Shown here: piece after piece, positions 4,922 through 6,134 of the stretch
Position numbering within the stretch: position 1 is the first letter of the stretch
Layout: each line of letters opens with the position of its first letter
Source: Frankiales bacterium
GTDB lineage: Bacteria; Actinomycetota; Actinomycetes; Mycobacteriales; SCTD01
NCBI GenBank assembly: GCA_025965495.1
Contig: JAOPWW010000191.1
Span: 1-6,134 of the forward strand
DNA length: 6,134 nt
Direction of reading: 5' to 3'
Notes under the pieces: model-generated
What the model saw: only the letters and a program-made list of their open reading frames with translations
The model's database searches: none
What the model was told of the DNA's origin: nothing
Translations under genes and position numbers: made by a program

Positions 4922-5251
4922 GTGAGCGACAGCACGGGGACCACCACCGGCCCCGGCGAGGACCCCGACCTGGACGCGCGCGACGCCGTCCCGGCCGGCT
5001 CGCTCGGCACGTCGACGCTCGCCCCCAAGCGCGCGCGCCGCGGCCCGGTCACCCGGGTCCGCAGCATCGGCACCTTCTACCGCCAGGTCGTCGCGGAGCT
5101 GCGCAAGGTCATCTGGCCGACCCGCAACGAGCTGCTGACCTACACGTCCGTGGTCGTCGTCTTCGTCATCACCATGGTGATCATCGTCAGCATCTTCGAC
5201 TTCGCGTTCAGCCAGGCCGTGCTCAAGGTCTTCGGCGACAGCTCGCTGTAG
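4922..5251 (+). CDS. secE: Preprotein translocase subunit SecE
   Basis: This 109-residue small essential subunit of the SecYEG protein-conducting channel sits in the cytoplasmic membrane. Residues 1-47 form a hydrophilic tail, acidic up to about residue 22 and basic at 36-47 (KRARRGPVTRVR). The conserved amphipathic helix follows (FYRQVVAELRKVIWPTRNEL, 52-71) and includes the family signature KVIWPTR. It leads into one membrane segment, about 74-95. This is the single-span form usual outside the enterobacteria. GTG at 4922 is chosen because GAGG at 4912-4915 lies 6 bases upstream and because further upstream the frame enters tRNA-Trp. The long N-terminal tail is common in actinobacterial SecE. 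It is probably co-transcribed with tRNA-Trp (46-base gap) and nusG (59-base gap). Confidence 0.95.
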   Translation: MSDSTGTTTGPGEDPDLDARDAVPAGSLGTSTLAPKRARRGPVTRVRSIGTFYRQVVAELRKVIWPTRNELLTYTSVVVVFVITMVIIVSIFDFAFSQAVLKVFGDSSL

Positions 5252-5310
5252 CGAGCCCCGCACCCCCCAGCCCGCCTGAGCCCGCCCACCCCCCAGGACA
5301 AGGACCCCGC
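5252..5310 (+). other. C-rich secE-nusG spacer with direct repeats
   Basis: This 59-base spacer is strongly C-rich. CACCCCCCAG occurs twice (5261-5270 and 5287-5296), enclosing two copies of CCCGCC (5271-5276 and 5281-5286). The right end carries AAGGA (5300-5304), the Shine-Dalgarno of nusG, 6 bases before its GTG. C-rich, G-poor RNA of this kind can bind Rho, but the stretch is short and this is only a suggestion. Confidence 0.4.
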
Positions 5311-6134
5311 GTGACCGAGCAGAGCCCCTTCGCCAGCCCCTTCGGGAGCTCCGAGCAGGGCGAGGCCGTCGACGCCGCCGCGGACGGCCTCGCCGTCGCG
5401 ACCGAGGCCGGCACCGCTGCCGCCGACCTCGCCGAGCTCGGTGCCGGCGGCGTCGAGGACGCCCCGAGCGGCTACCTCGCCGACGCCGCCCCGGACGGCG
5501 TGGGCCTGCCCGACGCCGACGGTGCCCCCGACGGCACGCTGGCCGAGCCTGCCGCCGAGCCGGAGTTCGACGAGTCCGACCCGGCCGAGGTCCTGCGCCG
5601 CGAGCTGTCCGGCCAGCAGGGCGACTGGTACGTCGTCCACTCCTACGCGGGCTACGAGAACAAGGTCAAGACCAACCTCGAGAGCCGGATCCAGTCCCTC
5701 AACATGGAGGACTACATCTACGCGATCGAGGTCCCCCAGGAGGAGGTGACCGAGGTCAAGGGCGGCAAGCGCCAGTCGGTCGTCCGCAAGAAGCTCCCCG
5801 GGTACCTGTTCGTGCGCATGGAGCTCACCGACGAGTCCTGGTCGGCCGTCCGCAACACCCCCGGCGTCACCGGCTTCGTCGGCCAGACCTCCAAGCCCAC
5901 CCCGCTGACCGTCGACGAGGTCGTGCGGATGATCGCCCCGCCGAAGCAGAAGGTCGTCGTCGCCCAGAAGGCCGTCGACTTCGAGGTCGGCGAGTCCATC
6001 ACCGTCACCGACGGGCCGTTCGCGACCCTCCCGGCGACGATCAACGAGATCAACCTCGACAGCCAGAAGCTCAAGGTGCTGGTGTCGATCTTCGGCCGCG
6101 AGACGCCGGTCGAGCTGTCGTTCAACCAGGTCGC
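5311..6134 (+). CDS. nusG: Transcription termination/antitermination protein NusG (3' end cut)
   Basis: NusG binds RNA polymerase through its NGN domain and links it to Rho or the ribosome through its KOW domain. The window holds 274 codons, and by comparison with relatives only a few residues are missing at the C-terminus. Residues 1-105 are an Ala/Gly/Pro-rich, strongly acidic extension with no Lys or Arg before R96. The NGN domain starts at DWYVVHSYAGYENKVK (105-120) and runs to about 213, including KKLPGYLFVRM (160-170). The KOW domain is about 226 to the end, with VTDGPFATLP (232-241) and VSIFGRETPVEL. The position that is glycine in the Escherichia coli KOW motif is A242 here, as I recall from other actinobacterial NusG. 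GTG at 5311 is chosen by AAGGA (5300-5304) and the plausible MTEQSPF start. It lies 59 bases after secE, in the usual order. Confidence 0.95.
   Translation, partial: MTEQSPFASPFGSSEQGEAVDAAADGLAVATEAGTAAADLAELGAGGVEDAPSGYLADAAPDGVGLPDADGAPDGTLAEPAAEPEFDESDPAEVLRRELSGQQGDWYVVHSYAGYENKVKTNLESRIQSLNMEDYIYAIEVPQEEVTEVKGGKRQSVVRKKLPGYLFVRMELTDESWSAVRNTPGVTGFVGQTSKPTPLTVDEVVRMIAPPKQKVVVAQKAVDFEVGESITVTDGPFATLPATINEINLDSQKLKVLVSIFGRETPVELSFNQV

Noticed and set aside
5718..6125. Minus-strand ORF opposite nusG
   Set aside because: Shadow of the strongly conserved NusG frame, with Ser/Thr-rich composition and no motif.
1..6134. CRISPR array, insertion sequence, prophage or toxin-antitoxin genes
   Set aside because: No regularly spaced repeats, transposase or recombinase motifs, or small paired ORFs with such signatures were seen.

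Overview
The window is a stretch of a high-GC genome whose gene order is typical of Actinobacteria. It carries elongator tRNA-Met, rpmG, a MaoC pair (hadA, hadB), then aspC on the opposite strand, tRNA-Trp, secE and nusG. A similar order (metT-rpmG2-hadA-hadB-hadC-trpT-secE-nusG) is known from Mycobacterium tuberculosis, and Streptomyces has a related arrangement. Six of the eight genes start with GTG, third codon positions are almost all G or C, and several genes have TAnnnT -10 boxes with no clear -35. I cannot name the genus. hadC, part of the mycobacterial set, is absent.

Left part (1-1468): a complete tRNA-Met gene, the 54-residue zinc-binding form of ribosomal protein L33, a structured gap of about 180 bases with a probable terminator, and two tightly coupled hotdog-fold proteins. 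HadA lacks the catalytic histidine and HadB has the intact hydratase motif, so together they probably form a heterodimeric (R)-3-hydroxyacyl-thioester dehydratase.

Middle part (1498-3361): this is the accessory-looking section. The first gene encodes a protein with an N-terminal segment like the extreme C-terminus of cysteinyl-tRNA synthetase joined to a family-2-like glycosyltransferase domain. It appears to be read from a leaderless transcript. The second encodes a patatin-like phospholipase with an intact Ser-Asp dyad, and its Shine-Dalgarno sequence lies in a perfect inverted repeat. The patatin gene and aspC converge with a single base between their stop codons, across an 8-bp inverted repeat that could serve as a shared terminator.

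Right part (3363-6134): aspC (aminotransferase class I, minus strand) is divergent from a tRNA-Trp-secE-nusG unit. SecE has the usual single membrane segment behind a hydrophilic N-terminus. NusG is nearly complete at the window edge and carries an acidic N-terminal extension of about 105 residues.

Most of the window is core information-processing and lipid/amino-acid metabolism. No mobile element, CRISPR array or phage gene was seen. The least ordinary items are the CysS-tail/glycosyltransferase fusion, its leaderless start, and the inverted repeats that cover translation start regions.
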